From contig NZ_RQXT01000046.1 of NCBI RefSeq assembly GCF_003863365.1, forward strand, positions 1-56,385: a stretch of 56,385 nucleotides of DNA, given 5' to 3'. Source of the DNA: Mesorhizobium tamadayense (GTDB lineage: Bacteria; Pseudomonadota; Alphaproteobacteria; Rhizobiales; Rhizobiaceae). A program made the translations under genes and the position numbers. Each line of letters opens with the position of its first letter. Within the stretch, counting starts at the first letter, position 1. The notes beneath the pieces were generated by a model. The model was not told the origin of the DNA, did not search any database, and saw only the letters and a program-made list of their open reading frames with translations. Positions 9,240 through 17,363 of the stretch are shown one piece after another.

Positions 9240-9380
9240 GGGCCGCGCACCATTGGCTTCTCGGCTTCTTTTGCCTCAATGGGCGCAACGATGTCGGAAA
9301 CCTCCCAGAACTTGTCGGTGACGCCAGCGGCCATTGCAGGCGTGACGCGCAGCTTCTGATGGATACGGACGAAGTTGTAA
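9228..9380 (-). pseudogene. IS1-like transposase C-terminal fragment
   Basis: On the minus strand, a stretch reads YNFVRIHQKLRVTPAMAAG, then VTDKFWEVSDIV and RGPYKK. This is the typical C-terminus of a group of rhizobial DDE transposases often labelled IS1-like. Only about 50 residues remain. The right end meets 220 bp of DNA (9381-9600) in which I recognise nothing; the left end meets the IS3 fragment near 9228-9239. The IS1-like label is from memory of the C-terminal motif. Confidence 0.55.
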
Positions 9381-9600
9381 GACCACTACCCGGCCGGGAT
9401 ATTTATCATGGACGAAGAATCGCTCCTCCCGGAGGCGGCGTCCAACGCATTTCATGAATCGATATGGCCGCACCGGTTCATGGCATTCATGAACCGCCAT
9501 TCCGCCGGGTTTGGTGGGGTCCCGCCCATCTTCTTCGCCATGAGGGCTCTCGAAAAGGTATTGCGTTCGACAACAGCAGACCCGCCCACTGCCTCAAGCG

Positions 9601-9783
9601 TTAATATTTGCCTTCGTCCCTCAACCGATCTCGCTGCTGGTTCGCTATCATCCGTGCATCTTCACGTGATTTGAAGGGGCCAAGCGGGCGCCTATCACGA
9701 CCGTCGACGCTCACTTTAATATACCAGCGACCGTCCTTCTCCTCGACGTCGATCGTTGTGCGCTGACGCTTCGGCAATGACAT
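9601..9783 (-). CDS. Small hypothetical protein (60 residues)
   Basis: A 60-residue charged protein with a central beta-rich stretch (GRWYIKVSVDGRDRRPLG) and a helical C-terminus (REDARMIANQQRDRL). The pattern resembles the short arm-type or AP2-like N-terminal modules of integrases, but no catalytic domain is present. I do not know its function. Composition and amphipathic pattern suggest a true small gene in an otherwise decayed area. Confidence 0.5.
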   Translation of the reverse strand: MSLPKRQRTTIDVEEKDGRWYIKVSVDGRDRRPLGPFKSREDARMIANQQRDRLRDEGKY

Positions 9784-9957
9784 GGCCCCACTTCTGTTTG
9801 CTCACCGAAGAAAAGCATTTCGCGGCGCTTCGGGCAAATGCCCGATAGCAATGTTGCAGGCGGTGTTCGGGTGCCGAACGTAGTCCGAAGCGCTCGATCT
9901 TATACTTTAGTTGTAATCTCTCGCATGTTTGATATCGTGACGTCGGGAGGAATTCAG

Positions 9958-10224
9958 ATGGCGGTGGAGTGCACATTTGCGCCCCATAGTGGCGTCTTTT
10001 CAGCCATTGAACTGGATCTCTTGAGAGGTGTGGTTCGGGAAATTTTGCGGTCCGGCGAAGCGGAGCTTGACAAAGAAGACTCTGAAATGATCGCGCGCGT
10101 AGTGATCGCAGCCTATAAGGGCGGCGCCTCGGGTCACGAGGAATTGCTTGAAGCCGCCCGGATTGCCGCCAGGCGCTGCGCTCTCGACCATTTTTACGAT
10201 CGAGCAGTGGGCTTGTTCGCATAG
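9958..10224 (+). CDS. Small hypothetical protein, paralogue of gene at 34928-35140
   Basis: An 88-residue, mostly helical protein. I chose the ATG at 9958, which follows GGGAGGAATTC, over upstream in-frame starts. Residues 9-35 (HSGVFSAIELDLLRGVVR) align with the start of the small protein at 34928-35140 (YSGIFEPADLDLLQRVFD), so both belong to one small family of unknown role. No membrane segment or metal site is visible. Confidence 0.6.
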   Translation: MAVECTFAPHSGVFSAIELDLLRGVVREILRSGEAELDKEDSEMIARVVIAAYKGGASGHEELLEAARIAARRCALDHFYDRAVGLFA

Positions 10225-10327
10225 GATTTGGCATCTGACGCAATGCAGGGCGGAGTTACTCGTTCTTGCGCCGCTGGCAATCCGCGCACCGGGTGCAGAG
10301 GCCTGTCAAATTGTGTCAGACCTCCGA

Positions 10328-10537
10328 TCAGAGGGTCCGAAGCTCATCGGCCGATGATTTACCTGACCGATTGTCCTGCACCAGTTCGTAGCTGACCTTC
10401 TGACCGTCGTCGAGACCCCGCAGGCCGGCGCGCTCGACAGCGGAAGCATGCACGAATACATCGGTTCCGCCCTGATCAGGTTGAATGCAACCAAAGCCCT
10501 TTTGCGAATTGAACCATTTTACCGTTCCCGTAGGCAT
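10328..10537 (-). CDS. Cold-shock protein (CspA family)
   Basis: A 69-residue single cold-shock domain. RNP-1 (KGFGCIQP) and RNP-2 (DVFVHASA) are both present, and the start MPTGTVKWFN is canonical. It binds single-stranded RNA or DNA as a chaperone in the cytoplasm. The start at 10537 follows AGGAGGAGATGG on the minus strand; a longer in-frame upstream extension is not protein-like. One variation is cysteine in the RNP-1 motif where isoleucine or phenylalanine is more usual. Confidence 0.93.
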   Translation of the reverse strand: MPTGTVKWFNSQKGFGCIQPDQGGTDVFVHASAVERAGLRGLDDGQKVSYELVQDNRSGKSSADELRTL

Positions 10538-11809
10538 AGCGAACCCATCTCCTCCTGACAGTATTGACGCTGATCGAATTCGCCATTTCGGCGGAGGATC
10601 GTGAGCGTCACGAGCCCCCCATCTTGCCTGAGGGCTATACACTGGCGAGATTTGCCGCCTGATTTGCGAGGAGCGCAGGCGCATGGAGTGGGACGACCCT
10701 GATGCCAGTCATCAAGACAGTCATCAAGGCAGGCATAAAGCCAGCCGTGGGTACCAAGCGTTGGATTTTCACCACTAGCGTCCTTTGGGTTCGAATGTGT
10801 GAGCCAATCGCGTGTCGGAAAATTCGAATGTTCGCTACGTCAATTATGTTCACAGCGACCACAAGTATCGAATGGCAGGGTAGAGACGCGGAAAGCATCA
10901 ATCTGTTGCCAAAGGTATAGAAATTTTACCGGAAACTCAAAGGTATGGGACTTCCATAGCCGGTGCGGCCACTGAGCCTTGCCGGTCAGGCCCGGCGCCC
11001 TGCTGGCGAGGCTCCCAGCACCCCAATGCCGGTCCCAACACCCGGCATTGCTGATCATGCAATCGCGTGCCAAGGCGTGTTGACCCATTACGGGACGTTC
11101 GTGTGCTCCGGCTAAGATTAGTTCAGGAGGAAATGTGCGCGGGCACGCGTGGCACGGTCCTTGCTCCCTTTGCTTCAGACACGCCGGGCGCAAAGACCCT
11201 GTTCCACATCGACACCGGCGTGTGAGGTTGGGACAATGATGTCGCGTAAGCTTCTGTTCGGCCTTCCCGCAGTGTTCTTGGCCACGGCCCTCGGAATAGC
11301 TCTCTTGTCGTCAGAGACCGCATGGGGATTTCTGACTGCGACCCAATCCGGTTCGATCTTCTGTTCAAGCGGCCCATCACCCGAAAACGCAACGACGTCG
11401 GCGTCGCGGACTTTGCCACCATGTCCGCCTGCCGTCACAAGGTCATAGGGAGCGCCTCGATGGCCGCGAGACTGTGGATGTGGTCGCATATCGCATTCCT
11501 GAAAGGGAAGAATTGGGTCATGGAACGTTGGGCTTTGATCACTCGGTTGGCATCAAGCTTTCGCGAATTCGTTGCACCGCGCTATCGACCAGAGCTCTAC
11601 TATATGCGCGGCCCTGGGCCGGCCTCCGCGCGTCGCTTGAGTGCGCGCTGAGCCTGCGTTTCGGCTGGCCGCTGTGCGTCCTACGCCGCCGAAGCTCAGC
11701 CGGCAAGAGGAGCTCGGCGCGCCCTCATCGCTGCCGGTGCATCGAGCCTATCCAGTGTCAGCGCACGAGCATGGTCAGGCAAGGCAAAGGCCGCCAGCGC
11801 ACTTATTTG
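10538..11809. other. Long stretch without a recognisable intact gene
   Basis: No family was recognised across about 1.27 kb. The only local structure I noted is a short tandem repeat near 10707-10730 (GTCATCAAG-type units) and the weak signal-peptide frame at 11236. The stretch leads into gene relics at 11810-12540, and I take it to be decayed DNA. Confidence 0.4.
11236..11448 (+). CDS. Doubtful small exported protein
   Basis: The frame starts with two ATG codons after a weak GAGG site and encodes about 70 residues. Residues 1-30 look like a signal peptide or membrane anchor (FGLPAVFLATALGIALLSS). The rest is serine- and proline-rich and resembles out-of-frame translation, so the 3' part may be frameshifted. 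No family was recognised. Confidence 0.22.
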   Translation: MMSRKLLFGLPAVFLATALGIALLSSETAWGFLTATQSGSIFCSSGPSPENATTSASRTLPPCPPAVTRS

Positions 11810-11899
11810 CAGTCCTCTGTTCTACCCGCCGAATTGGCCGGCGTCGAGTTCATCCCGGAAAATGGCGGCGGCACCGGCGTGAGGCTGAGCAAGGTGTGA
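11810..11899 (+). pseudogene. C-terminal relic of an Xre-type helix-turn-helix protein
   Basis: The last 20 residues before the TGA read AGVEFIPENGGGTGVRLSK. This is the characteristic tail of a short rhizobial Xre-type DNA-binding protein, in which a helix-turn-helix precedes it. Here the helix-turn-helix part is absent in the same frame. It stops 18 bp before the sulfite-oxidase-type relic. Confidence 0.5.
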
Positions 11900-11917
11900 A
11901 TCGGCGTGCAAAATTGA

Positions 11918-12142
11918 CCCCAGATGCCGGCGACCGTGGACGGCACCGAAGAGGCGGAGTTTGCCTGGAAGATGTGGTCTCTGGACTGGCCCAGGCCGTC
12001 CGCCGGGGAGCACACCGTCACCTCGCGCGCGATCGATAAGAGCGGCAACATTCAGCCGGCAATGAGCGATCCGTGGATTGCCAAGAAACACACCTATTGG
12101 GAGAGCAACGGACAGGTGACCCGCCGTATTCAGGTCAGTTGA
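11918..12142 (+). pseudogene. C-terminal relic of a sulfite oxidase-family molybdoenzyme
   Basis: About 72 residues match the end of the Mo-cofactor oxidoreductase dimerisation domain: FAWKMWSLDWPRPSAGEHTV, then AIDKSGNIQPAM and YWESNGQVTRRIQ up to a normal stop. The molybdopterin-binding domain is missing; an in-frame stop lies at 11915. This is a truncated gene end with no start. Confidence 0.65.
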
Positions 12143-12381
12143 CGGCTCGGCGCCGCGAGCGGAGCAGCCTGGAAAGCTGTGTGGCGACCGGATTGTGTGC
12201 GACCGTTACGCTGTGGGCATAGCCAATGTGCAGCAGGCGGTGCGGTCGCAGAAATGATTGATTAGGTCGATAGAGGTGGCGTACGGAACGCTGCGCACGG
12301 TTTTGCGCAGCAAGTGGCCATGGCTCGTTGGCGGCCTAGGCGCGAGTCTAAAGTCGCCGCGGTAGCCTTCGCCCTTGCAAA

Positions 12382-12540
12382 GCATGTGACATCATCAACG
12401 AGGCCTACGTGAAGGCCCGCTATTCGCGCCACTTCGAGATCACCCAGGAGGCCCTCAGCTGGCTCTCAGATCGAGTCGCAGACTTGATCGAGCGGATCGA
12501 GAAGGTTTGCCGATCACAGCTCGAGAAGCTGAACGACGTC
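12382..12540 (+). pseudogene. HEPN-domain protein relic
   Basis: The frame reads IINEAYVKARYSRHFEI and then ITQEALSWLSDRVADL. This matches the C-terminal helices of a HEPN-domain protein, the partner of minimal nucleotidyltransferases or a substrate-binding domain. Only about 45 residues keep the pattern; after about 12530 it turns into unrelated sequence. There is no N-terminal half and no nucleotidyltransferase neighbour. Confidence 0.5.
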
Positions 12541-12798
12541 GATTGCGTCGGTGGACACCATCAAATTACGAGCATTGCCCATCAAGCCTCGTCCATTTTA
12601 ATGTCGGAGCACTGCGATTCTTGGGCGCCAAGGTGCTGCCAAAGCGCGGAATTGTCCACCGCGAGCTGCGTGACGGAATAGCTGCGAGATTTGCGTCCCG
12701 TCGGGTCCCTATCCAGTGATGGCCTCTTAGGGGGTGGTCTCTCCTTGCTTTCATGTTCAACATTCTTTATATTCCGTTCAACAGATGGAGATCCCAAA

Positions 12799-13095
12799 AT
12801 GACCATACGTGGCGCAGCGGCAGCCGCAAGCGAGGAGCAGATCGCCCACAACCGCAACCGTCTGGTGCTTGAGCAGGCGAGGGCGGTCGGCCTGCTTGGC
12901 GCGGCCAAAAACACACGCCTTTCCGGCAGGGTGCCGTCGGATTTGATCGAGGCGGCAAAGAAGCGCGCCCATGTGACTTCCGACACCGAACTGCTTGAGC
13001 TCGCCTTGTCGCGGTTGGCCCTTGAGGATGATTTTGGCGCCCGGCTCGTCGGCCGCAAGGGCAGCATCTCCGCGGACATCGATCTTGGCATTTGA
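12799..13095 (+). CDS. Ribbon-helix-helix-type antitoxin of a PIN toxin pair
   Basis: A 98-residue protein. The C-terminal half looks like a ribbon-helix-helix or related DNA-binding antitoxin: a strand (NTRLSGRVPSDLI) followed by two helices (EAAKKRAHVTSDTELLELAL). The N-terminus is alanine-rich and probably flexible. It directly precedes and overlaps a PIN-domain gene, so it is most likely the antitoxin that neutralises that nuclease and represses the operon. The ATG at 12799 was chosen because earlier in-frame sequence is not protein-like. Confidence 0.75.
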   Translation: MTIRGAAAAASEEQIAHNRNRLVLEQARAVGLLGAAKNTRLSGRVPSDLIEAAKKRAHVTSDTELLELALSRLALEDDFGARLVGRKGSISADIDLGI

Positions 13096-13678
13096 CCTCG
13101 GGAGCGCACTGCGTTCCCTAAAACCACAGCGGCGTAGCGCGGGGCTGGAACGGCGACCAGATTCCGCCCTGTCCTGGGCAGGTGACCAGCCGCCTGTCGG
13201 CGGCGTATTGCTCCTCGACACCAGCGTCTATCTGGATGTCTTGCAGGGACGCACGCCCGAAGCGGTCGATAACCTTCTGACCTATCGGCTCTGTCACCAC
13301 TCGGCCGTCTGCCTTGCCGAGCTCAGCCACGTGTTCGGCCGGCTCGACCCGGCGCACCCCACGATGAAGTCGGTCCTGAAAGCGGTTGCGGGTACGATCG
13401 AGGATATTCCGGCGCACCGGCTGCATGCACCCGACGCCACCGCCTGGGGACGCGCCGGCATGCTGGCCGGCCTGTTGTTCCGGCTGAGCCATCTGCCGAA
13501 AGGGGAGGGACACGAACGCCGCTTCCTCAACGATGCGCTGATCTTTCAGCAGGCCGGCCTTTTGGGAGCGACGGTCCTGACGGGCAATGTTGGAGATTTT
13601 GATTACCTCAGCCAGCTTGTTCCGTCGGTGCGGGTGATCTTCTACCGGCCCGTGACGGGTTTGCGCCCGCAGGGTTGA
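13085..13678 (+). CDS. PIN-domain ribonuclease toxin (VapC-like)
   Basis: The PIN core is clear from residue 42 or so: LLLDTSVYLDVLQG carries the first acidic residue, CLAELSHVF the glutamate, FLNDALIF the third and TGNVGDFDYL the last. PIN toxins cleave RNA with Mg2+ or Mn2+. The start is uncertain. I used a TTG at 13085 that overlaps the antitoxin stop by 11 bp and gives 197 residues; an ATG at 12995 would lie deep in the antitoxin gene. The roughly 40 residues before the PIN core are longer than in typical VapC. With the antitoxin it forms a complete toxin-antitoxin operon. Confidence 0.72.
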   Translation: MAFDLGSALRSLKPQRRSAGLERRPDSALSWAGDQPPVGGVLLLDTSVYLDVLQGRTPEAVDNLLTYRLCHHSAVCLAELSHVFGRLDPAHPTMKSVLKAVAGTIEDIPAHRLHAPDATAWGRAGMLAGLLFRLSHLPKGEGHERRFLNDALIFQQAGLLGATVLTGNVGDFDYLSQLVPSVRVIFYRPVTGLRPQG

Positions 13679-13937
13679 AGGCGTCGGTGGGGAGATATGC
13701 ACCTAAATCGTCACCGTCGTCGCAGGAGAAGCCGTCGTGCTGTGTGACGGCCCGCAGCGACGATCAGCGCAATTTTTGGGCTTCTGCTCGACGAGAGAGC
13801 CTTTCCAGGCGGCGTCCGGGGCTTGGGCGCGAACCTGGTCCGCTCAATGCCCGCGAACTCTCGTCGATCTGACGGCGAAAGAGCGCCGTCCGGCGATGAG
13901 AAACGAGCCAGAGAGGCCATTTCAGGCACTCCATTTA

Positions 13938-13972
13938 AAAACGAACGATAAGGCAACATTATCGTTCGTTTT
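13938..13972. repeat. Perfect 14-bp inverted repeat
   Basis: Arms 13938-13951 (AAAACGAACGATAA) and 13959-13972 are perfectly complementary around the 7-bp centre GGCAACA. It lies 75 bp before the DUF1403-ScpB chimera and 260 bp after the PIN gene. Outer A and T runs would also allow it to act as a bidirectional terminator. Operator or tyrosine-recombinase core site are other options. Confidence 0.7.
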
Positions 13973-14046
13973 GTAGCTCCGACAGGCTGTGCGTTTCGGC
14001 GTGAAAATCACGGTGCAAAGCGCACGCTGGCTTTACCCTCGAAATC

Positions 14047-14743
14047 ATGATTCGCCTCGATCCCGCGACCGCCAATCCCGCCCCGCCACCGACCGTGCCA
14101 GCTTGGGCGCTTGCCGCCGGCGGCGCGCCGAGTGGTGCCGACGCCGCTTTCCAGGCCGGCGCCGCCTTGGCTTCGCTCGACACGCTGGCCCGCGCGCAAG
14201 CCAGCTGGGCCGGGGCCTGGCGGCAGCGGCTGGCGCTTCGCTGTGCCGCCGCCAGCATGCGCCTCGCCGGCCGCCCCTATGAGCTGGTCTCGGTCGCCGG
14301 CGGCTGGCAGCACCGGACCAAAAAGGTTTTTGGCGACGCCATTCACGCAGCCTTCGGCACGGCAGCGGGCGAGGAGCCAAAAGAACTGTCGCAGGCGGAG
14401 GCGCTCGTTTTGATGTGCATTGCCTACTTCCAGCCGATTACCCGTGGCGAGCTTTCTTCTTTCTTCGGCAAGGAAGTGTCGCGCGATTTGATCGGCCTGC
14501 TGCGCGCAGGAGCTGATCGCCTCCGGACCGCGCAGCCCACAGGCAGGCGCGCCGTACACCTATGTGACGACCAAAAATTTTCTCTCGCGGTTCGGGCTCG
14601 ACACGCTGCGCTAGCTGCCGGATTTCGAGGCGCTCGAGGACGCAGGGCTGCTGTCGAAGGAAACGCTGCTGGCCGGCGATATTCCAGTCGGTGTGGCGAG
14701 CGGGGAGGGCGAGGACGATGTCGTTGAGGACCAAGTGTCGTGA
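14047..14743 (+). pseudogene. Chimeric pseudogene: DUF1403 N-terminus joined to ScpB-like C-terminus
   Basis: Residues 1-75 match the N-terminus of DUF1403 proteins (PPTVPAWALAAGG, DAAFQAGAALASLD). From about residue 77 (GRPYELVSVAGGWQHRT) the protein becomes ScpB-like, the kleisin-associated winged-helix subunit of SMC complexes (LSQAEALVLMCIAYFQPITR). At about 14506 an extra base shifts the frame. In the new frame the ScpB end continues (GAPYTYVTTKNFLSRFGLD) but meets a TAG at 14612-14614 before LPDFEALEDAGLL. So a deletion fused two genes and the result then gained a frameshift and a stop. DUF1403 and ScpB-like genes are, to my knowledge, neighbours on rhizobial accessory replicons. Confidence 0.72.
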
Positions 14744-14784
14744 GCGAGCGTTGTCGCGTCGCGACCACAGAGACAGTCGATGAC

Positions 14785-15310
14785 TCAGGACCAGGACGAC
14801 TGGTCGTGCGGCAGCCGGTCATCGGGATCGTGAACCGCGACATGATCGCCGTCGACAAGATTGGCCGGAAAGATCACCAGATTGGTGCCGCCGGCGTGAC
14901 GCAGCGACGGGAACAGGATGCCGCGAAGCCCGGCCGTGATGATCAGGTCCGCGAGCTTCCACGATGGCGGGATCTTCTTGTCAATGCGGAGCGACCTGGC
15001 GCCAGGCACAATCCCATTCCTACCAAGCGCCGTCCCAGATGTCCGGGTCGAATCCCTGCGAAAGGTCGGCTACCTCGGCGAGCGTGATCTTGTAAGCGGC
15101 AAGCGTTGCCGGCGGGACGATGCTGGCGCCCTGCTTGTATTCGTCAAGAGCCGTCTGGGGCGCGCGGGACAGGTAAAGTGCTTCGACGCCGGGCCGATTG
15201 AAGCGCCCGCCGTCGATCGCCGCGCCTGCGCCACTTGTGGGCAGGAAAGCCCATTTGGGTGTCAGATAGCGATGGAAGATCTTGTCTGGACCGACGCAGG
15301 TGATCCTCAC
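14785..15310 (-). pseudogene. RES-domain toxin, broken by stop and frameshift
   Basis: The N-terminal part (from 15310) reads FHRYLTPKWAFLPTSG, GGRFNRPGVEALYLS and ALDEYKQGAS, the RES-domain core that degrades NAD+ in RES-Xre toxin-antitoxin systems. A TAG near 15020 interrupts it. The C-terminal part continues in another frame (KIPPSWKLADLIITAGLRG, LRHAGGTNLVIF, to 14785). Both a stop and an indel are needed to explain this, so a single sequencing error is unlikely. It starts 4 bp inside the end of the Xre antitoxin gene (ATGA overlap). Confidence 0.8.
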
Positions 15311-15693
15311 CCACGCGCTCCATTCTCGAGATCCCGGATGAAGGCTAGGACCACCTCGACCTGGCCGTCCGCAACGAGTTCGGCCGCCGTGCGATGGCCA
15401 TAGTCGGCAATCGGTTCATTGCGGTACCAGTAGATCGCCTTGTCGACGTCGCCGGTGAGTTCCGTCGCGGCCGAAATCACTTTTACCATCTCGCGCATTC
15501 GACCCTGCAGTCGCTCCGATGAGGGATTGCGGAGCGTGTTGCGGTGGACGCCGGTCAACTGCGCCAGGTTGGCCACCTTCACGCCGAGCGCCTGCGACAG
15601 GCGCTTCGGCGAGATATAGGGCGTGCGCGGCTCCTGCAGGCTGTCGACAAAGCCCGAGACCACTTTCGATTGTGCGAGCTGTGCGTGGGTCAT
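15307..15693 (-). CDS. Xre/ParS-type antitoxin of the RES toxin
   Basis: A 128-residue protein with a helix-turn-helix in the N-terminal half (RLSQALGVKVANLAQLTGVH, residues about 31-50) and the antitoxin C-terminal domain (AIYWYRNEPIADYGHRTAAE), which occupies the toxin active site in known RES-Xre complexes. The ATG at 15693 was chosen over a longer frame because the promoter-like AT-rich stretch lies just before it. It is intact while its partner toxin is broken, so it is now an orphan antitoxin and perhaps only an autoregulator. Confidence 0.85.
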   Translation of the reverse strand: MTHAQLAQSKVVSGFVDSLQEPRTPYISPKRLSQALGVKVANLAQLTGVHRNTLRNPSSERLQGRMREMVKVISAATELTGDVDKAIYWYRNEPIADYGHRTAAELVADGQVEVVLAFIRDLENGARG

Positions 15694-16190
15694 GACAAAT
15701 CTCCGACCTCTCTCATACGCACAATATATGCACATTCCTAGGCATAGCAAGTGAACGGAGCCTGGAGCCATTCCAGCGCACCGCTTGTCCTTCCTCATTC
15801 TCATAGCGGCAGCAATGCGCCCAATTCGGACGCTTGGACAACCGTTCACCGATCCTAAAAGCAGTCATTGGGCGTACCCAGTTGGGTCTCTTCTCATGGA
15901 GAAAGCAGGCCTATGTCGGCATGGACAACCGAGCGGCCGGCGAGACTGCGGCCAATCCCCTCGGCGAGTGGCTCGGGGGCGGGCCCGCGCACATCCTCGT
16001 CACCATCAGCAGTAGCCGGTTTCGCGGCGAGGAGGAACGCGAGATAGGGACATGCGAAACGCATGCCTGCATGTGATGCGCGCGCATGGATTGCTGCCGA
16101 AATCACCGGTCTCGGGCATGGCCATGTCCAGGTCATCACGCCCTTCAACGTGCCGCAGGTGGTGTAGCTTTAGTCCTGCGGGGTGGCGAC
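15694..16190. other. About 500 bp without a recognised gene
   Basis: Plus-strand frames around 15833-16170 show short protein-like pieces in two frames (GEWLGGGPAHILVTI, then ARAWIAAEITGLGHGHVQVI). They look like a frameshifted relic, but I do not recognise the family. The AT-rich 15700-15740 part is the likely promoter of the Xre gene. Confidence 0.35.
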
Positions 16191-17051
16191 CTACAGCTTC
16201 GCGAATTGTGCCATGGTGCTGTCGAAAACGCGCTTGGCCATTTCATCGAGCCCTAGTTTGCGGTGGCGTGCCGACAAGATTTCCGTTCCGTACACGCTTT
16301 TGTAACCAGCGGCTCGAATTTCTCGCAAGAACGCCGGTACATCGAGCTCTCCCTCACCGCAGAGTTCACGATGGTGGATAGTGTCTTCCCAGAGGTCGTC
16401 AACCGGCGGCACTTTCAGGGCGTCATCGACCTCTACCGCTTTGATGAAGCGAGTAGGGATCTTGCGGATGTCGCTGAACGGAATTCCGCCGCGTGCCAGG
16501 TGCCAGATGTCCACCAGGAGGCCGCCGTTCGGCTGATCGGCTTCGCTGACAATGGCCAGGCCGGTCTCGATCGTGCGAACATTCGACCACGGCATGATCT
16601 CCAAAACGATATCCGCGCCATAGACGGAGGCTTCTTGGCAGAGCTTTGCGAACTCAGCCGCCATAAGCGGAACATCCGCGGTCTGTTCATGAAAGCCGGG
16701 ACCGATCTTGATATCCCGCATACCCAGCTCCGCGGCGACATCGAATAGCTGGCGGCGGAATTTGTCGGATTCCTTGCGCTTCTCGTCGTTGCGATACCAG
16801 TTCAGCAAGAACTCGATCTCGAGATATTTCATCCCGTTTGCCTTCAGGATGCGCTTCATTTCCGCAAAGCCAATCTTGCTCTGCGTGGCCATCGTGTCCT
16901 CGTAGTGAAGTCCGAAGCCCTTAAAGCCGGCCCGCGCTGCCGCCTCAACCCTGTCCTTGAATGGAAACGGGCTTATCTCGACTGAGCCAAGAGGGTAAAC
17001 GTCACCTGAAAGGGCGAAATACGAGATCAAGAGTTCGACGTCTTCAGCCAC
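16191..17051 (-). CDS. Sugar phosphate isomerase/epimerase-like TIM-barrel protein (IolE/IolH superfamily)
   Basis: A 286-residue xylose-isomerase-like TIM barrel (AP endonuclease family 2 fold). The barrel shows candidate metal ligands in the usual places: glutamate in IVLEIMPWSNV, aspartate-histidine in LLVDIWHLARGG, and glutamate near the end (SVYGTEILS). The superfamily includes inosose dehydratase, dehydroshikimate dehydratase and hexulose epimerases, so the reaction could be a dehydration or an epimerisation of a keto-polyol. It is divergent from the sugar-ABC operon beginning at 17364 and separated from it by 312 bp, which holds the shared block described separately. Its job in the locus is inferred. 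Confidence 0.82.
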   Translation of the reverse strand: MAEDVELLISYFALSGDVYPLGSVEISPFPFKDRVEAAARAGFKGFGLHYEDTMATQSKIGFAEMKRILKANGMKYLEIEFLLNWYRNDEKRKESDKFRRQLFDVAAELGMRDIKIGPGFHEQTADVPLMAAEFAKLCQEASVYGADIVLEIMPWSNVRTIETGLAIVSEADQPNGGLLVDIWHLARGGIPFSDIRKIPTRFIKAVEVDDALKVPPVDDLWEDTIHHRELCGEGELDVPAFLREIRAAGYKSVYGTEILSARHRKLGLDEMAKRVFDSTMAQFAKL

Positions 17052-17266
17052 GATCTTTGCTATCCTATCAGTTATCAGCCGCGCGCCCCGGCCAGTCTGA
17101 CCAAGTCAATATCATGCCACTTGGCGAAAGAAAGTAAGCTGTTTAAGAAACACTTTTGCAGCCACCGCAATAAGGTCGCGCCTTTGGTGTCCCCGAAGAA
17201 CCCGCGCCCGAAGAACCCGCGCTAAATCCGGCCACGTAGCCCCGAGACACAATCAGCCGCTTCAAG

Positions 17267-17317
17267 GCTTTTTGCGTCGGATGCAAGACTGTTTCCCTAT
17301 GGCTCGCCTTTATCCCG
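17267..17317. promoter_or_regulatory. Upstream block shared with the second sugar-ABC operon
   Basis: Three exact blocks at fixed spacing, GCTTTTTGC (17267-17275), GCAAGACTGTTTCC (17283-17296) and TTTATCCCG (17309-17317), recur ungapped at 30210-30260. Both copies precede a periplasmic-binding-protein gene, here by 47 bp. The block could hold a common operator or promoter. It could also be a dispersed relic, since minus-strand translations of both copies are related. Confidence 0.5.
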
Positions 17318-17363
17318 TCCGGTGGGAATGGCATGAATCGAGAGCCATCAAGGGAGGTAGATT

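Noticed and set aside
10635..10920. Overlapping small frames on both strands
   Set aside because: Both have membrane-like or valine-rich translations by chance of composition; no start signal or known motif supports either.
17143..17334. Minus-strand Gly/Ser-rich frame before the first importer
   Set aside because: It only partly resembles the cysteine-rich frame at 30042-30323 and is broken in that frame. I treat it as a consequence of the shared block.
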